A DNA stretch of 64,000 nucleotides, from the NCBI GenBank assembly GCA_018649725.1, contig JABIHH010000031.1, positions 80,537-144,536 of the forward strand, given 5' to 3'. This stretch comes from Rhodospirillaceae bacterium. Its GTDB lineage: Bacteria > Pseudomonadota > Alphaproteobacteria > Rhodospirillales > UBA2165. This document shows, one piece after another, positions 34,001 through 43,858 of this stretch (positions within the stretch are counted from its first letter, which is position 1; each line of letters begins with the position of its first letter). The translations under genes and the position numbers were made by a program. The notes below the pieces were generated by a model. The model did no database searches and had not been told where the DNA came from. It was given only the letters and a program-made list of their open reading frames with translations.

Positions 34001-34930
34001 ATGGAAAGCAAACGGTCAATGGTCCAGGCTACAAGATTATCAAATCTCAAGAAACTCGAAGCCGAAAGTATTCATATTTTCCGCGAAGTAATGGCTGAAT
34101 GCAAAAAGCCGGTGCTGCTCTATTCTGTCGGTAAAGATAGCGCTGTCCTGCTGCGTCTGGCGATGAAGGCGTTTTATCCGTCAAAGCTTCCGTTTCCTGT
34201 CCTGCATGTTGATACGACGTGGAAGTTTAAAGAGATGATTGAGTTTCGGGACAAAATGGTCGCCGAACATAATCTGGATATTATCGTTCACACCAATAAG
34301 GCGGGGGTCGATCAGGCGGTCTCGCCCTTTAGTCATGGCTCGGCCGTCTATACGGACATCATGAAGACGGAGGCTCTTAAGCAAGCGCTTGATAAATTCG
34401 CTTTTGATGCAGCCTTCGGCGGCGCGCGCCGGGATGAGGAAAAAAGCCGTTCGAAAGAGCGGGTGTTTTCGTTCCGTAATGCGAATCACCGCTGGGATCC
34501 TAAAAATCAGCGCCCGGAAATGTGGTCAATTTACAATGGCCGCATCAATAAAGGCGAAAGCGTGCGCGTATTCCCGCTTTCCAATTGGACCGAGGCGGAT
34601 ATTTGGCAATATATCTATCTTGAGGATATTCCCATAGTACCGCTCTATTTGGCGGCTAAGCGCCCGGTTGTGGAACGCGATGGTGCTTTGATCATGGTCG
34701 ATGATGATCGGTTGCCGCTGGAGCAAGATGAGATTCCGATGATGAAAAATGTACGCTTTAGAACTCTTGGGTGCTATCCTTTGACCGGTGCCATCGAATC
34801 TGAGGCGACTTCTTTGCCGGATATCATTCAGGAGACAATTTTGACGACGACTTCAGAACGCCAAGGCCGAATTATTGACCAAGATAGTTCTGCTTCGATG
34901 GAAAAGAAAAAACTAGAGGGCTATTTCTAA
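34001..34930 (+). CDS. cysD: Sulfate adenylyltransferase subunit 2 (CysD)
   Basis: 309 residues. The PP-loop ATP motif is [20 protein letters not shown] (about residues 40-59). Further motifs are [40 protein letters not shown] and [16 protein letters not shown], all diagnostic of CysD. With CysN it makes APS from sulfate and ATP. ATG 34001 fits family length; an internal ATG at 34019 is also possible. The stop shares one base with the cysNC start (TAATG), so the pair is coupled. Confidence 0.95.
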   Translation: MESKRSMVQATRLSNLKKLEAESIHIFREVMAECKKPVLLYSVGKDSAVLLRLAMKAFYPSKLPFPVLHVDTTWKFKEMIEFRDKMVAEHNLDIIVHTNKAGVDQAVSPFSHGSAVYTDIMKTEALKQALDKFAFDAAFGGARRDEEKSRSKERVFSFRNANHRWDPKNQRPEMWSIYNGRINKGESVRVFPLSNWTEADIWQYIYLEDIPIVPLYLAAKRPVVERDGALIMVDDDRLPLEQDEIPMMKNVRFRTLGCYPLTGAIESEATSLPDIIQETILTTTSERQGRIIDQDSSASMEKKKLEGYF

Positions 34931-36858
34931 TGGCCAGTTCAGTCATATCCCCCGACGGCAGTAAGGTCGATCTCGAAGAGTTTCTGGAGTCTCAAGAAGA
35001 AAAATCTCTGCTGCGCTTCATCACCTGCGGCAGTGTTGATGATGGTAAGAGCACGTTGAGTGGACGTCTGCTCTATGATTCAAAGCAAATATTTGATGAT
35101 CAATTGGCGGCGCTCGAAACCGACAGCAAACAAGTTGGTACGCAAGGCGCGGATATTGATTTTGCACTTTTGGTTGATGGTCTTTCGGCTGAACGTGAGC
35201 AAGGCATCACGATTGATGTCGCCTATCGTTATTTTGCAACTGAGGCCCGCAAATACATTGTCGCTGATACCCCGGGCCATGAACAATATACCCGCAACAT
35301 GGCAACCGGCGCGTCGACGGCTGATCTCGCGATCATTCTCATTGATGCCCGGAAGGGAGTACTGACCCAAACTCGGCGTCACAGCTTTATCATCTCTCAA
35401 TTGAAGGTGGAGAATGTCATTGTCGCCATCAATAAAATGGATCTGGTTGATTTCTCTCAAGCGACATTCGAAGCAATCGTTGCGGATTACAGTGCCTTTG
35501 CCGGGGAGATTGGTCTCGGCGATGTTCAGTTCGTGCCAATATCCGCCCTCGGCGGCGACAATATATTTACCGCCAGCGACAACACCGATTGGTATAGCGG
35601 CCCGACATTGATGGCATTATTGGAAGCCACGCCAGCCGATACCGCCAATCCGGATGCGCCGTTTCGCTTTCCCGTTCAGATGGTCAATCGGCCAAGTTCA
35701 GATTTCCGAGGTTTTGCCGGCACCATAGCTAGCGGATGCGTCGCCACGGGTGACAAGGTCATAGCCCTGCCATCGGGTACGACCAGCGCGGTTAAAAGTA
35801 TTGTCAGCTATGATGGTGACTTGGATGAAGCGGTGACCGGTCAAGCGATCACGCTGGTGCTTGAAGATGAGATTGATATTTCCAGGGGTGATTATCTCGC
35901 TCAAGCCAATGACCGTCCCGAGGTTACCGATCAGTTTATGGCGCATTTGCTGTGGATGTCAGATGAGCCAATGCTGCCAAGCAGGCCTTATATTTTAAAA
36001 AGCAATAATAAATCCATAACGGCGACGATCACCGATCTCAAATACAAAATAAATGTGAACACCATGCTGCAGGAAGCCAGCAAGTCTCTGGCCCTAAACG
36101 AGCTTGGTGTTTGTAACTTCTTTTTAGGCGAACCGATCGTTTTTGAGGCTTACGCTGACAACAAACAAATGGGATCTTTTGTCCTCATTGATGGTCTAAG
36201 CAATGAAACCGTCGCCATGGGCATGATCGATTTTGGTCTTAGGCGTGCCGACAACATTCATTGGCAGAGCCTTGATATTGATAAACAAGCCCGGGCGCGG
36301 CTTAAAAATCAAAGCCCGGCCGTGCTGTGGTTTACCGGTCTCTCGGGCTCCGGCAAATCGACGATCGCCAATATTGTTGAGCAACGCCTTTACGCCAGGC
36401 GCAATCATACCGTCTTGTTGGACGGCGATAATGTACGCCATGGCTTGAACAAAGATTTGGGCTTTACCGATACCGATCGGGTCGAGAACATCCGCCGGAT
36501 TGCCGAGACCTCGAAGCTGATGGTCGATGCCGGCTTGATCGTCATTAGCTCCTTTATTTCGCCCTTCATCGCCGAGCGCCGCATGGCCCGCGATTTGATG
36601 GGCGATGATGAGTTCATCGAGATATTTATCGATGCCTCGGTTGAAGTTTGTGCAGACCGGGATCCGAAGGGGCTTTACCAAAAAGCCAAAGAGGGAAAGA
36701 TCAAAAACTTTACCGGTATCGACTCGCCTTATGAAAATCCCGAGCAGGCCGATATCATCATCGATAGTGCCAATGTTGACCCCGATAAGGCTGCCGATCA
36801 GATCATGCTCTATCTGGAAGAGAACGGCTATTTGTCGGATGCGGATTTTCAGATTTAG
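34930..36858 (+). CDS. cysNC: Bifunctional sulfate adenylyltransferase subunit 1/APS kinase
   Basis: 642 residues. The CysN GTPase part has the P-loop TCGSVDDGKSTLSGRLLYDS (about residues 34-53), DTPGHEQYTRNMATGAS and NKMD, then EF-Tu-like domains II/III. From about residue 455 an APS kinase domain follows: WFTGLSGSGKSTIANIVEQR (P-loop), DGDNVRHGLNKDLGFTDTDR, ISPFIAERRMARDL, KGLYQKAKEGKIKNFTGIDSPYENP (in parts). The fused protein makes APS and then PAPS, the sulfate donor of sulfotransferases. Because CysH appears to use APS, the PAPS branch may be used for sulfation, fitting the sulfotransferase at 57-59 kb. Confidence 0.96.
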   Translation: MASSVISPDGSKVDLEEFLESQEEKSLLRFITCGSVDDGKSTLSGRLLYDSKQIFDDQLAALETDSKQVGTQGADIDFALLVDGLSAEREQGITIDVAYRYFATEARKYIVADTPGHEQYTRNMATGASTADLAIILIDARKGVLTQTRRHSFIISQLKVENVIVAINKMDLVDFSQATFEAIVADYSAFAGEIGLGDVQFVPISALGGDNIFTASDNTDWYSGPTLMALLEATPADTANPDAPFRFPVQMVNRPSSDFRGFAGTIASGCVATGDKVIALPSGTTSAVKSIVSYDGDLDEAVTGQAITLVLEDEIDISRGDYLAQANDRPEVTDQFMAHLLWMSDEPMLPSRPYILKSNNKSITATITDLKYKINVNTMLQEASKSLALNELGVCNFFLGEPIVFEAYADNKQMGSFVLIDGLSNETVAMGMIDFGLRRADNIHWQSLDIDKQARARLKNQSPAVLWFTGLSGSGKSTIANIVEQRLYARRNHTVLLDGDNVRHGLNKDLGFTDTDRVENIRRIAETSKLMVDAGLIVISSFISPFIAERRMARDLMGDDEFIEIFIDASVEVCADRDPKGLYQKAKEGKIKNFTGIDSPYENPEQADIIIDSANVDPDKAADQIMLYLEENGYLSDADFQI

Positions 36859-36944
36859 GTAATATCTAAGTCTGGTGCCAAAATCGGGTAGTTCCCTTTT
36901 CGTGCCTGCTTGCAATATCGGTAAAACCTATTAAAAACCGGCTT

Positions 36945-37039
36945 GGAAGGGAATCGTGTCCGGTGATGCGGCCTGTCTTCAAAACTGGTGAAGGGCGTCA
37001 GACGTTCTTAGTGGGTTCGACTCCCACTCTCTTCCGCCA
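36945..37039 (+). tRNA. selC: Selenocysteine tRNA (UCA anticodon), selC
   Basis: 95 bases, the same length as the E. coli selC. An 8-bp acceptor stem (GGAAGGGA with TCTCTTCC), a 6-bp D stem, the loop CTTCAAA with anticodon TCA, a long extra arm (AAGGGCG/CGTTCTT) and a 5-bp T stem GTGGG/CCCAC with loop TTCGACT can be drawn, followed by G and an encoded CCA. The 8+5 acceptor-T geometry is the bacterial tRNA-Sec form. The anticodon stem CCTGT/ACTGG has one T-T mismatch. It reads UGA with SelA and SelB, encoded 15 kb away. Confidence 0.96.
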
Positions 37040-37089
37040 AACCTCCCCGTAATTGCAGTCGATATCACGGTATAAGAACAAGCAACTGT

Positions 37090-37110
37090 CATCCTGACTT
37101 CGTCAGGATG
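37090..37110. repeat. CATCCTGAC hairpin
   Basis: Arms CATCCTGAC and GTCAGGATG, with a TTC loop, lie 50 bases after selC. There is no T-run. It may act as a processing or termination signal for selC, or be a dispersed palindrome. The remaining 37111-37304 stretch is AT-rich with no gene seen. Confidence 0.7.
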
Positions 37111-37304
37111 GCGGCGAGTCGCGATGCTGTTGTTTCTCCATCCATAAATCCTATTTAATAACTTAAATGCCGGTATTCATGCTGGTATATAAAAGAATAC
37201 GAAAAATCACCATTAATAATTATAAAAAAGCGCGATATTAAAGTGTGTTACGGTATTTTTTTAAACTATACTAAGTGGTTGTTATTTGCCGAGAGGGCTT
37301 GAAC

Positions 37305-39374
37305 TTGTTAAAAAATACGAAAATTTCGACCAGAATTTTCATTGGTTTTGGTACCGTTTTAGTTCTAGCCATGATCGTTGCAAGTGTCGGCTATTTTGGC
37401 CTTATCAACGCCGAACAAACTTTCTCTCAGTACCGCAAACTGGCCCGCCAAACGAATTCTGACGGGCGCATTCAAGCCAATATGTTGATGACCCGGATTT
37501 TTGCCAAGAATTTTGTGATCGATGCCAATCGCAGAAATATCGATGGTGTTCGCGAGCGCGCCGAGCAAACGCTGAGGCTCATCCAGGACAGTTTGAAGCT
37601 GTCGGGTACGGAAACGGGCCGGAACGTGCTTATCGCGGATTTGGAAGAAAACCTCAGGCGTTATGTCGTGAAGTTCAACGAGGTCGCTGAATTACAAAAT
37701 ACGCGGGATAACCTTGTTTCCAAAAAACTGAACGTTCTAGGTCCAAAAACCGAACAAAACCTAACAGCGATTATGACCTCTGCGCTCGATGATGGAGATG
37801 CCAAGGCGGCCTATGAGGCTGGTTCAACGTTGCGCAGTCTTATGCTGGGCCGTCTCTATGCCAATCGATTTTTGATTGAAAATGATGAGGCGTCCAGGGC
37901 TCGGGCGATCCGCGAATTCCGGGATGTTGAATTTAATTACCTGAAATTGGCAGTTGAGCTGGAAAATGAAAGCCGCAAGGCACTTGCCGAAAATGTGCAG
38001 GCAAACCAGTCCGAATATCTCAAAGCCTTTGATGAAGTTCATCAGGTCATCATTGCGCGGAACAATATTATCAAGTTTGAACTTGATCGCATTGGCCCAG
38101 CCGTGGCCAGCCGAATTGAGCGGCTGAAATTGGCGATCAAACATGAACAGGACACATTGGGTCCTGCAGCTGAAAAGGCACTTACCCAATCCGTCGTCCT
38201 GACCACGGTGGTGTCCGTTATTGCGATTTTAATTGGTTTGCTTGCGGCTGGGGCGATCGGTGCCGGCATCACGCGTCCGATTAGAAAGCTGACGAAAACG
38301 GCGACGGCCATTGGTGCGGGTGATTTAAAACAAGAGATCGATATTGACCGGGAAGATGAAATTGGTGTGCTCGCAAAAGCCTTCGCGGCCATGCGGGAAT
38401 CGATTACCGAAAAAGTGGTTATTCTCGAACAAGAGAACGCAGAGCGCAAAAGAGCCGAGGCTGAACTGGCGGAAACCCATTTGAATTTGGAAAAAATTGT
38501 CGAGGATCGAACGGCTGAATTGGAAACTGCCCGCGATGACGCTGAGCAGGCAACGAAGGCCAAAGCGGAATTCCTCGCGACCATGAGCCACGAAATTAGG
38601 ACGCCGATGAACGGCGTGATCGGCATGATCGATTTATTAGCCCAATCCAAATTATCTGGCGAGCAAATGGAGATGGCCAATACCGTGCGCAGTTCGGCCT
38701 ATGCCTTGCTGACAATTATCAATGATATTTTGGATTTCTCCAAGATTGAGGCCGGAAAACTTGATTTGGAAGAATTACCGATGTCGATTTGTGACGTTGT
38801 TGATGGCGTAACAGAAACCTTGGCCCCGACGGCGCGCGATAAAGGCATTGGTATCCATTCCTATATTGATCCAGAAATACCAGACGGGCTTATCGGCGAT
38901 TCTGTCCGCTTACGCCAAATCCTTTTCAATCTCGGTGGTAATGCTGTCAAATTTACCGAAGAGGGTCACGTTACCTTACGGGCCGATCGAATTCCGAGTT
39001 CCGATCCCGAGAACGTTGGGGTACGCCTTCAGATCAAAGATACCGGTATCGGTATTTCCGAAGAAGCTCAGAAGTCATTGTTTAAGGCTTTCACCCAGGC
39101 GGAAAGTTCCACCACCCGCAGATTCGGCGGCACAGGATTGGGGTTGACTATATCTCAGCGTCTTCTTGCAGTGATGGAGGGTAGGATTTTGGTTGAAAGT
39201 AAATTGGGCGAGGGGTCCTGTTTTACCGCCATCATTAATTTGCCGATTGCAGAAGATCATTCGATCAAAAGCGATGGCTTTGAATTTGCCGGCAAGAACA
39301 TGCTGTTGGCTGTCCAGGATCCTTTTCTTGCTGAGACTTTACCTAAATATCTCACGATTGGGGAGCGTCGGTGA
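37305..39374 (+). CDS. Hybrid histidine kinase, sensor and ATPase part
   Basis: About 689 residues. An N-terminal membrane helix ([22 protein letters not shown]), a helical periplasmic sensor, and a second helix ([23 protein letters not shown]) lead to a HAMP domain ([20 protein letters not shown]) and a coiled coil. A HisKA H-box [19 protein letters not shown], the N-box [17 protein letters not shown] and [10 protein letters not shown] follow. The start of a receiver domain ([19 protein letters not shown]) is cut off by TGA. I prefer TTG 37305 because GAGAGGG lies 7 bases upstream; GTG 37275 is the alternative. The frame continues in the next ORF after a one-base change. Confidence 0.85.
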   Translation: MLKNTKISTRIFIGFGTVLVLAMIVASVGYFGLINAEQTFSQYRKLARQTNSDGRIQANMLMTRIFAKNFVIDANRRNIDGVRERAEQTLRLIQDSLKLSGTETGRNVLIADLEENLRRYVVKFNEVAELQNTRDNLVSKKLNVLGPKTEQNLTAIMTSALDDGDAKAAYEAGSTLRSLMLGRLYANRFLIENDEASRARAIREFRDVEFNYLKLAVELENESRKALAENVQANQSEYLKAFDEVHQVIIARNNIIKFELDRIGPAVASRIERLKLAIKHEQDTLGPAAEKALTQSVVLTTVVSVIAILIGLLAAGAIGAGITRPIRKLTKTATAIGAGDLKQEIDIDREDEIGVLAKAFAAMRESITEKVVILEQENAERKRAEAELAETHLNLEKIVEDRTAELETARDDAEQATKAKAEFLATMSHEIRTPMNGVIGMIDLLAQSKLSGEQMEMANTVRSSAYALLTIINDILDFSKIEAGKLDLEELPMSICDVVDGVTETLAPTARDKGIGIHSYIDPEIPDGLIGDSVRLRQILFNLGGNAVKFTEEGHVTLRADRIPSSDPENVGVRLQIKDTGIGISEEAQKSLFKAFTQAESSTTRRFGGTGLGLTISQRLLAVMEGRILVESKLGEGSCFTAIINLPIAEDHSIKSDGFEFAGKNMLLAVQDPFLAETLPKYLTIGERR

Positions 39375-40510
39375 CCTTGCAGGCGGATCTCAATCAGGTG
39401 AATGCTCAAATTTCTGCCGCGGCCACGGCCGATGCTTCATTCGACGTGTTGTTTATGGAAAACATCGGCTTTGATAATTGCTCAGAGATCGTACGGACGG
39501 TTCAGGCAAACCCAAACGCTGGCGACATAAATTTCGTTTTGCAGGTCGATCGGCGTAATGTCGAGCGGGAAGATTTGGACGACACCGTATATGCATCTCT
39601 CAATCCGATTAAACGGGGCGGATTTTTACGGGCAGTTGCAGCAGGGTGCGGCTTAACCAGTCCGGAAATCGAATATGACCAGACCCATGAAGTCGCCTTA
39701 AATGTGATCGAGCCACCGAGCGTTGAAGAGGCAGAGGAGCTTGGCCAGCTCATTCTTTTGGCGGAAGACAATATTACCAATCAGCGGGTGATTTTACGCC
39801 AGTTAAACAGTCTCGGCTATGCCGCCTTGATCGCCGATGATAGCGAATTAGCGCTCAAAGCAATGGAGGAGCATAATTTTGCGATCCTCTTAACCGATTG
39901 CCATATGCCAAATTTGGATGGCTTCAACTTGACGCGCCAGGTCCGGGATAATGAACGCGAGAATCCCGAAGAGAGAATTCCAATCGTCGCGATAACGGCG
40001 AGCGCCCTCGGCGAGGAAGTCGATCTTTGCTATGATTCTGGAATGGATGATTTTCTTTCTAAGCCGGTCGAGATTGCAAAGTTAAACGCGACTTTGCAAA
40101 AATGGATGCCGGTGAATGGTACCTCTGAGATAGAAAAAACTGAGCAAAAAACCGCTCCCGTAAAGCCTCAGCCGGGCGGCGAGGTTCCAGTAGATGTATC
40201 AAGTTTGCAGGAATTATTTGGTGATGATGAGGAAACCATTACAGAGATACTCAAAGAATTTGTTGAACCTTCCCAGGAGTGTACGGCGGAAGTGATACTC
40301 GCTTTGGAAGAGAATTCTTTGGCAGGAGTGTCTTCGGGCGCCCATAAACTGAAATCTGCTGCGCGTTCCATTGGCGCTGCAGAAGTTGCGGATTTGTGCG
40401 AAAAAATCGAAATGGAAAGCAAAAAGGGGAACTGGGAGCCCGTCAGAAATTTAACTCCCCAGCTAAAAACCGAACTCGATCAAGTGGTAGACTATATCAA
40501 CGGGCTTTAA
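39371..40510 (+). CDS. Hybrid histidine kinase, receiver and Hpt part
   Basis: 379 residues starting at GTG 39371, which overlaps the TGA of the kinase gene. The first about 115 residues continue a degenerate receiver domain that started in the previous gene. A full receiver domain follows: [18 protein letters not shown], the phospho-accepting aspartate in [22 protein letters not shown] and DDFLSKPVE. The C-terminus is an Hpt domain with the histidine in [17 protein letters not shown]. Inserting one base in the GGGG at 39360-39363 joins both proteins as [12 protein letters not shown]. So this is either a split gene or a frame error. Confidence 0.85.
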   Translation: MTLQADLNQVNAQISAAATADASFDVLFMENIGFDNCSEIVRTVQANPNAGDINFVLQVDRRNVEREDLDDTVYASLNPIKRGGFLRAVAAGCGLTSPEIEYDQTHEVALNVIEPPSVEEAEELGQLILLAEDNITNQRVILRQLNSLGYAALIADDSELALKAMEEHNFAILLTDCHMPNLDGFNLTRQVRDNERENPEERIPIVAITASALGEEVDLCYDSGMDDFLSKPVEIAKLNATLQKWMPVNGTSEIEKTEQKTAPVKPQPGGEVPVDVSSLQELFGDDEETITEILKEFVEPSQECTAEVILALEENSLAGVSSGAHKLKSAARSIGAAEVADLCEKIEMESKKGNWEPVRNLTPQLKTELDQVVDYINGL

Positions 40511-40554
40511 GCCCGTGGTTATTTGAAACGACCCGGTCATAGCGGGCTTGTGGT

Positions 40555-41034
40555 TCAATCGTCGGTGACTGAGCGGTCGAAGTTTTTATCCCAATGACCT
40601 TTGCCATCCTGGTCGCCTTGCTCGAAAATCCACATATAGCCGCGCTTGGGGTTGCTCAAAATTTCCCAGCAATTGCTATCGAGGTCCCAAAAGTAAAAAC
40701 TATACGTGCCGTGTTGGGTTTTAGGATTTGATATTTTGGTCATCCCCCATTTATCTGCCTGATCAACCGCGATCTTATGGGCCGCGTCTACTTCTGCATC
40801 GCTTGCGACATCAAGGCCGTTGTGGAAAAGAAAATGCATTTCTGCATTGTGTTTTTTCTGCTCGACCACGGCATAGACATGCTCACCGCCCAATCTCGCC
40901 ATTAGAGAAATTTCGCTGGTGCGAACGACCTCGAGGCCGAGAAAATCTGTGTAAAATTTTCGCGACGCCTCTAAATCTTTAGAGATGAGGGTGCCGTGGG
41001 ATAAAAAACTGAGGTTGAGGGCAGGGGTGGTCAT
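40555..41034 (-). CDS. VOC-family (glyoxalase-like) protein
   Basis: 159 residues. The vicinal-oxygen-chelate fold appears as LSFLSHGTLISKDLEASRKFYTDFLGLEVVR (in pieces), with a HG...E metal pair, and a C-terminal KTQHGTYSFYFWDLDSNCWEILSNP. These resemble dioxygenase or glyoxalase-type enzymes; the substrate is unknown. I start at the ATG at 41034, with AAGGAAAC 6 bases upstream. A longer in-frame extension upstream reads into a decayed gene fragment. It converges on the histidine kinase Hpt gene. Confidence 0.82.
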   Translation of the reverse strand: MTTPALNLSFLSHGTLISKDLEASRKFYTDFLGLEVVRTSEISLMARLGGEHVYAVVEQKKHNAEMHFLFHNGLDVASDAEVDAAHKIAVDQADKWGMTKISNPKTQHGTYSFYFWDLDSNCWEILSNPKRGYMWIFEQGDQDGKGHWDKNFDRSVTDD

Positions 41035-41045
41035 TTGTTGTTTCC

Positions 41046-41162
41046 TTATTTGGGTTTGCGGAAGATGATGCGGGCTTCGCGGGATTTTATTCGCCACCCA
41101 GCATCAGTCAGGGCAAATTCTTCATGATATTCGCCAACCACGATCGATTCAAGCTTGCCCCG
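41046..41162 (-). pseudogene. SnoaL-like protein, C-terminal fossil
   Basis: In the frame ending at TAA 41046-41048, the fragment reads KLESIVVGEYHEEFALTDAG then WRIKSREARIIFRKPK. This is the last part of a SnoaL/NTF2-like polyketide cyclase-type protein, where GWRI near the end is typical. Everything upstream of it is missing; the next codons belong to a transporter fragment. It is a fossil, not a gene. Confidence 0.7.
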
Positions 41163-41402
41163 TTAGAAGCAGGCGATTGTGCCGAATAACAGACCGATCA
41201 TCATGCCAAAGATCGGCGCAAAAAAACCAACGATCAGGGAGATCCGAGCACCATAAAAAACGCGCGAGAATATATCGCGCCCCAAGACAACTGTGTCTAG
41301 CCAGAACTCAAAGCTGGGGCGCTCCAACGGGCGTTGATAACTATCAATGACGTCGAAACAGCTTTCCTGTATAATGTCACCATTAAATAGCAGTTTAGCT
41401 AT
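41163..41402 (-). pseudogene. Oligopeptide/dipeptide ABC permease fossil (DppC/OppC-like)
   Basis: The open frame from about 41402 down to TAA 41163-41165 encodes about 79 residues including FWLDTVVLGRDIFSRVFYG then ARISLIVGFFAPIFGMMIGL. This is the N-terminal region of DppC/OppC-type permeases (LGRDxxSRxxYGARISL). The rest of the permease is absent and the sequence runs straight into the SnoaL fossil in the same frame. A deletion probably joined the two genes. Confidence 0.75.
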
Positions 41403-41442
41403 TTAATCACCCCTCGGTGCAACAATCATGGAGGTCGTTGAG

Positions 41443-41967
41443 ATGTTTGAAAAAATCCTCGTTCCCGTAGATGGTTCCGTTCATGCTAATAAAGCAATTG
41501 ATCTGGCAGCAGAGCTCGCAGTTAAGTTCAAAGCGAAGGTTGTGATGCTGCACGTGCTTTTGAATCACGCATCTGTCTCTGAACTGATGGAGCTTTGCGA
41601 GCGCTTGAACGCACCTGATGATCTCATTGCAAAACTCAAAGAGATCGAAGATATTCTCATCAATACCGCTACCGTCGCCTATGGCCCCGTGCCTGTCGTT
41701 GTGCCGGTTAACATACTTGAAGAAGTAGGTTATCTGGTTGCCGACAATGCCAAGAAATTGGCTGAGGCGGAAGGCGTGGATGATGTCGACGTTCATGTTC
41801 GTGATGGCGCACCGGCTGACCTTATTCTTGCCGCCGCCGATCATGAGAACGCTGATGTTATCGTGATGGGAAGCCGTGGTCTTGGTCATCTGACCGGTAT
41901 GCTGATGGGAAGTGTTTCCCATAAGGTCAATCATCTGGCTGAATGCACCTGCATAACTGTCAAATAG
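41443..41967 (+). CDS. Universal stress protein (UspA family)
   Basis: 174 residues. The N-terminal MFEKILVPVDGSVHANKAID and the ATP-binding motif GSRGLGHLTGMLMGS (G-x2-G-x9-G-S, near residue 150) define an ATP-binding USP domain. An inserted helical stretch in the middle (LMELCERLNAPDDLIAKLKE) is longer than in E. coli UspA. It probably dimerises and takes part in stress adaptation; no partner is adjacent. ATG 41443 has GGAGG 8 bases upstream. An in-frame ATG at 41428 precedes that ribosome site and is less likely. Confidence 0.88.
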   Translation: MFEKILVPVDGSVHANKAIDLAAELAVKFKAKVVMLHVLLNHASVSELMELCERLNAPDDLIAKLKEIEDILINTATVAYGPVPVVVPVNILEEVGYLVADNAKKLAEAEGVDDVDVHVRDGAPADLILAAADHENADVIVMGSRGLGHLTGMLMGSVSHKVNHLAECTCITVK

Positions 41968-42082
41968 ATTGAAGTTATAAAGACTGACAAAGGGGCGTTG
42001 GATGGGTGACGCCCCGACGTTTAGTGTGTCCAGCCAAACAATAAGCTGGAATAGTTTCGAGTAAGTGTTTACAAGCAAACTC

Positions 42083-43819
42083 ATGCAAATTACGTTCGTT
42101 CATTCGCCGATCGTTGAATACGGCCAAAATTACGGAACTTTGTTTAGTCCAATGTGGGCCTATACATTGGCAGCTTACGTCCCATCTGATTGGACTATTG
42201 AAATTACGGACTGCATTTTTCAAGATCCAAAATCGATTGGCGAGGCGGATGTTTTTGCCTTTTCTGGTATAAATCAAGACATTGATGCCATTCGAAAAAC
42301 ATACAATGTTATTAGGCAAATTCACCCTGAGGCAATTTACATACTTGGCGGACCAATCACCTGGTCAATGGAACAAGAGGGTAAGCTCCAATCCTTGGAG
42401 TTTTTTGATCACGTTTTTATCTTGGATGGCGAGCAAACCTTACCCGATTTTTTAAATACAGTTAGTGAGGGCCGGGCTGGATCTGCAGACAAAATTATTC
42501 GGGCAAATCGCTTTGCCATGGATCAGGCCCTTCCGCTACGCTTCGACTTGTACCGTGAGCGAGCCGGTTCTTATTATGGCGGTTTGATTGAAACTTCGCG
42601 CGGCTGCCCTTTTTTGTGTGAGTTTTGTGATATCAGAGTATTGCCGGGTAACAACCGTGCCAACAACAAAAACATCGAGCTAATTGTCAGGGAGCTTGAT
42701 GAATATTTCAAACTCGGCATAACTCAATTTCAATTTGTTTGTGATAATTTTATTGGCGACGTTTCTTGGGCACGCCAAACTGTTGATGCAATTATCGAAT
42801 GGAAAGAAAAGACGGGAGCAACGATTTCGATCTTCACCTGGTTGACGATTAATCTGTGTAATTACCCTGACCTCATGGAAAAAATGCGGCGGGCTGGATT
42901 TTCAATATTATTTATTGGTATTGAGTCGGTTAATGAAAATTCTATCCTCGAAACTGCAAAAGTTCAGAATAAAATGAACATGGAATCTGCGGTTGTAGCA
43001 ATTCAATCCTTTGGATTTATTATCGCGCCCGGGTTCATTTTTGGTTTTGATTCGGATACAGACACCATTTTTGACGATACTATCAAATTTCTCGATCAGG
43101 CAGGTGTGATTGGCGGCGATCCTTCTTTTTTAACAGCACTCCCGGGCACGCCTTTGATGTCGCGTATGAAGCGTACGGACAGACTAATCGAAGCTGATGG
43201 CGCCACCGTCCGCGAAAAAATATCAACGAATATTAAATATCTGCAAGACAAAGATATGCTGGTTGAAGGGTTCTTAAATTTCATTCAAGAATACACCAGC
43301 GCCAATTTTCAATATAGTCGTTACAAGAATCATATTAATAGAATAATTGAGAGCGGCAATTTTTTGCCGAGCGAAGATTCCGGCTATGGTTCTCCGGTGG
43401 AATATTTGAAGCAGCAGATTTGCGATAAGAACAATCGACGGATGTTGGCGTTGCGCCTGCTTTATCTCGTCTATAACCCCACCAGAATCTGGGCTGTTTT
43501 AAAGGCTTGGTTGTTAACAAAAAAAATGACTCGTAAGGGTTATAAACTGGATATTAATTTTAATTATTGGGTCTATGTGTGGACGAATATTGGATTAAAA
43601 TATTGGAAGTTGAAAGCAACTGACTTCAAAATCGAATCAGTTGATGACGGTTTCGACTTAAATAAATTGCTTGAAGATTCTGATGAGATATTAGAGAGCA
43701 CGATTGACACAAGAAAACGCGGTGATGTTAAATCTTCTCAGCAGGCTCGTTATACCAATCAAGCGCTGACAAATTTGATAGAAGAGCGCGCGTCTGAAAC
43801 GAGTAACGATATTAACTGA
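42083..43819 (+). CDS. B12-binding-domain radical SAM protein
   Basis: About 578 residues. The N-terminal B12-binding-like domain (to about residue 140, with IYILGGPITWSM and HVFILDGEQTLPDFL) is followed by the radical SAM core. The cluster motif is RGCPFLCEFCDIR, with cysteines at about C175, C179 and C182. A DUF4070-like C-terminal part follows. The family includes hopanoid C-2/C-3 methylases and other methyl- or carbon-transfer enzymes; the substrate here is not known. ATG 42083 is chosen over GTG 42065; the ribosome site is weak for both. The adjacent GT2 and large membrane protein hint at lipid or glycan modification. Confidence 0.83.
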   Translation: MQITFVHSPIVEYGQNYGTLFSPMWAYTLAAYVPSDWTIEITDCIFQDPKSIGEADVFAFSGINQDIDAIRKTYNVIRQIHPEAIYILGGPITWSMEQEGKLQSLEFFDHVFILDGEQTLPDFLNTVSEGRAGSADKIIRANRFAMDQALPLRFDLYRERAGSYYGGLIETSRGCPFLCEFCDIRVLPGNNRANNKNIELIVRELDEYFKLGITQFQFVCDNFIGDVSWARQTVDAIIEWKEKTGATISIFTWLTINLCNYPDLMEKMRRAGFSILFIGIESVNENSILETAKVQNKMNMESAVVAIQSFGFIIAPGFIFGFDSDTDTIFDDTIKFLDQAGVIGGDPSFLTALPGTPLMSRMKRTDRLIEADGATVREKISTNIKYLQDKDMLVEGFLNFIQEYTSANFQYSRYKNHINRIIESGNFLPSEDSGYGSPVEYLKQQICDKNNRRMLALRLLYLVYNPTRIWAVLKAWLLTKKMTRKGYKLDINFNYWVYVWTNIGLKYWKLKATDFKIESVDDGFDLNKLLEDSDEILESTIDTRKRGDVKSSQQARYTNQALTNLIEERASETSNDIN

Positions 43820-43858
43820 TCAATATCCTGTAAAAAATATGGTTAGATGTATACCTAG

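Noticed and set aside
39355..39376. Programmed -1 frameshift in the hybrid kinase
   Set aside because: The G-run does not form a proper X-XXY-YYZ slippery site in the kinase frame; an indel, error or coupled restart is more likely.
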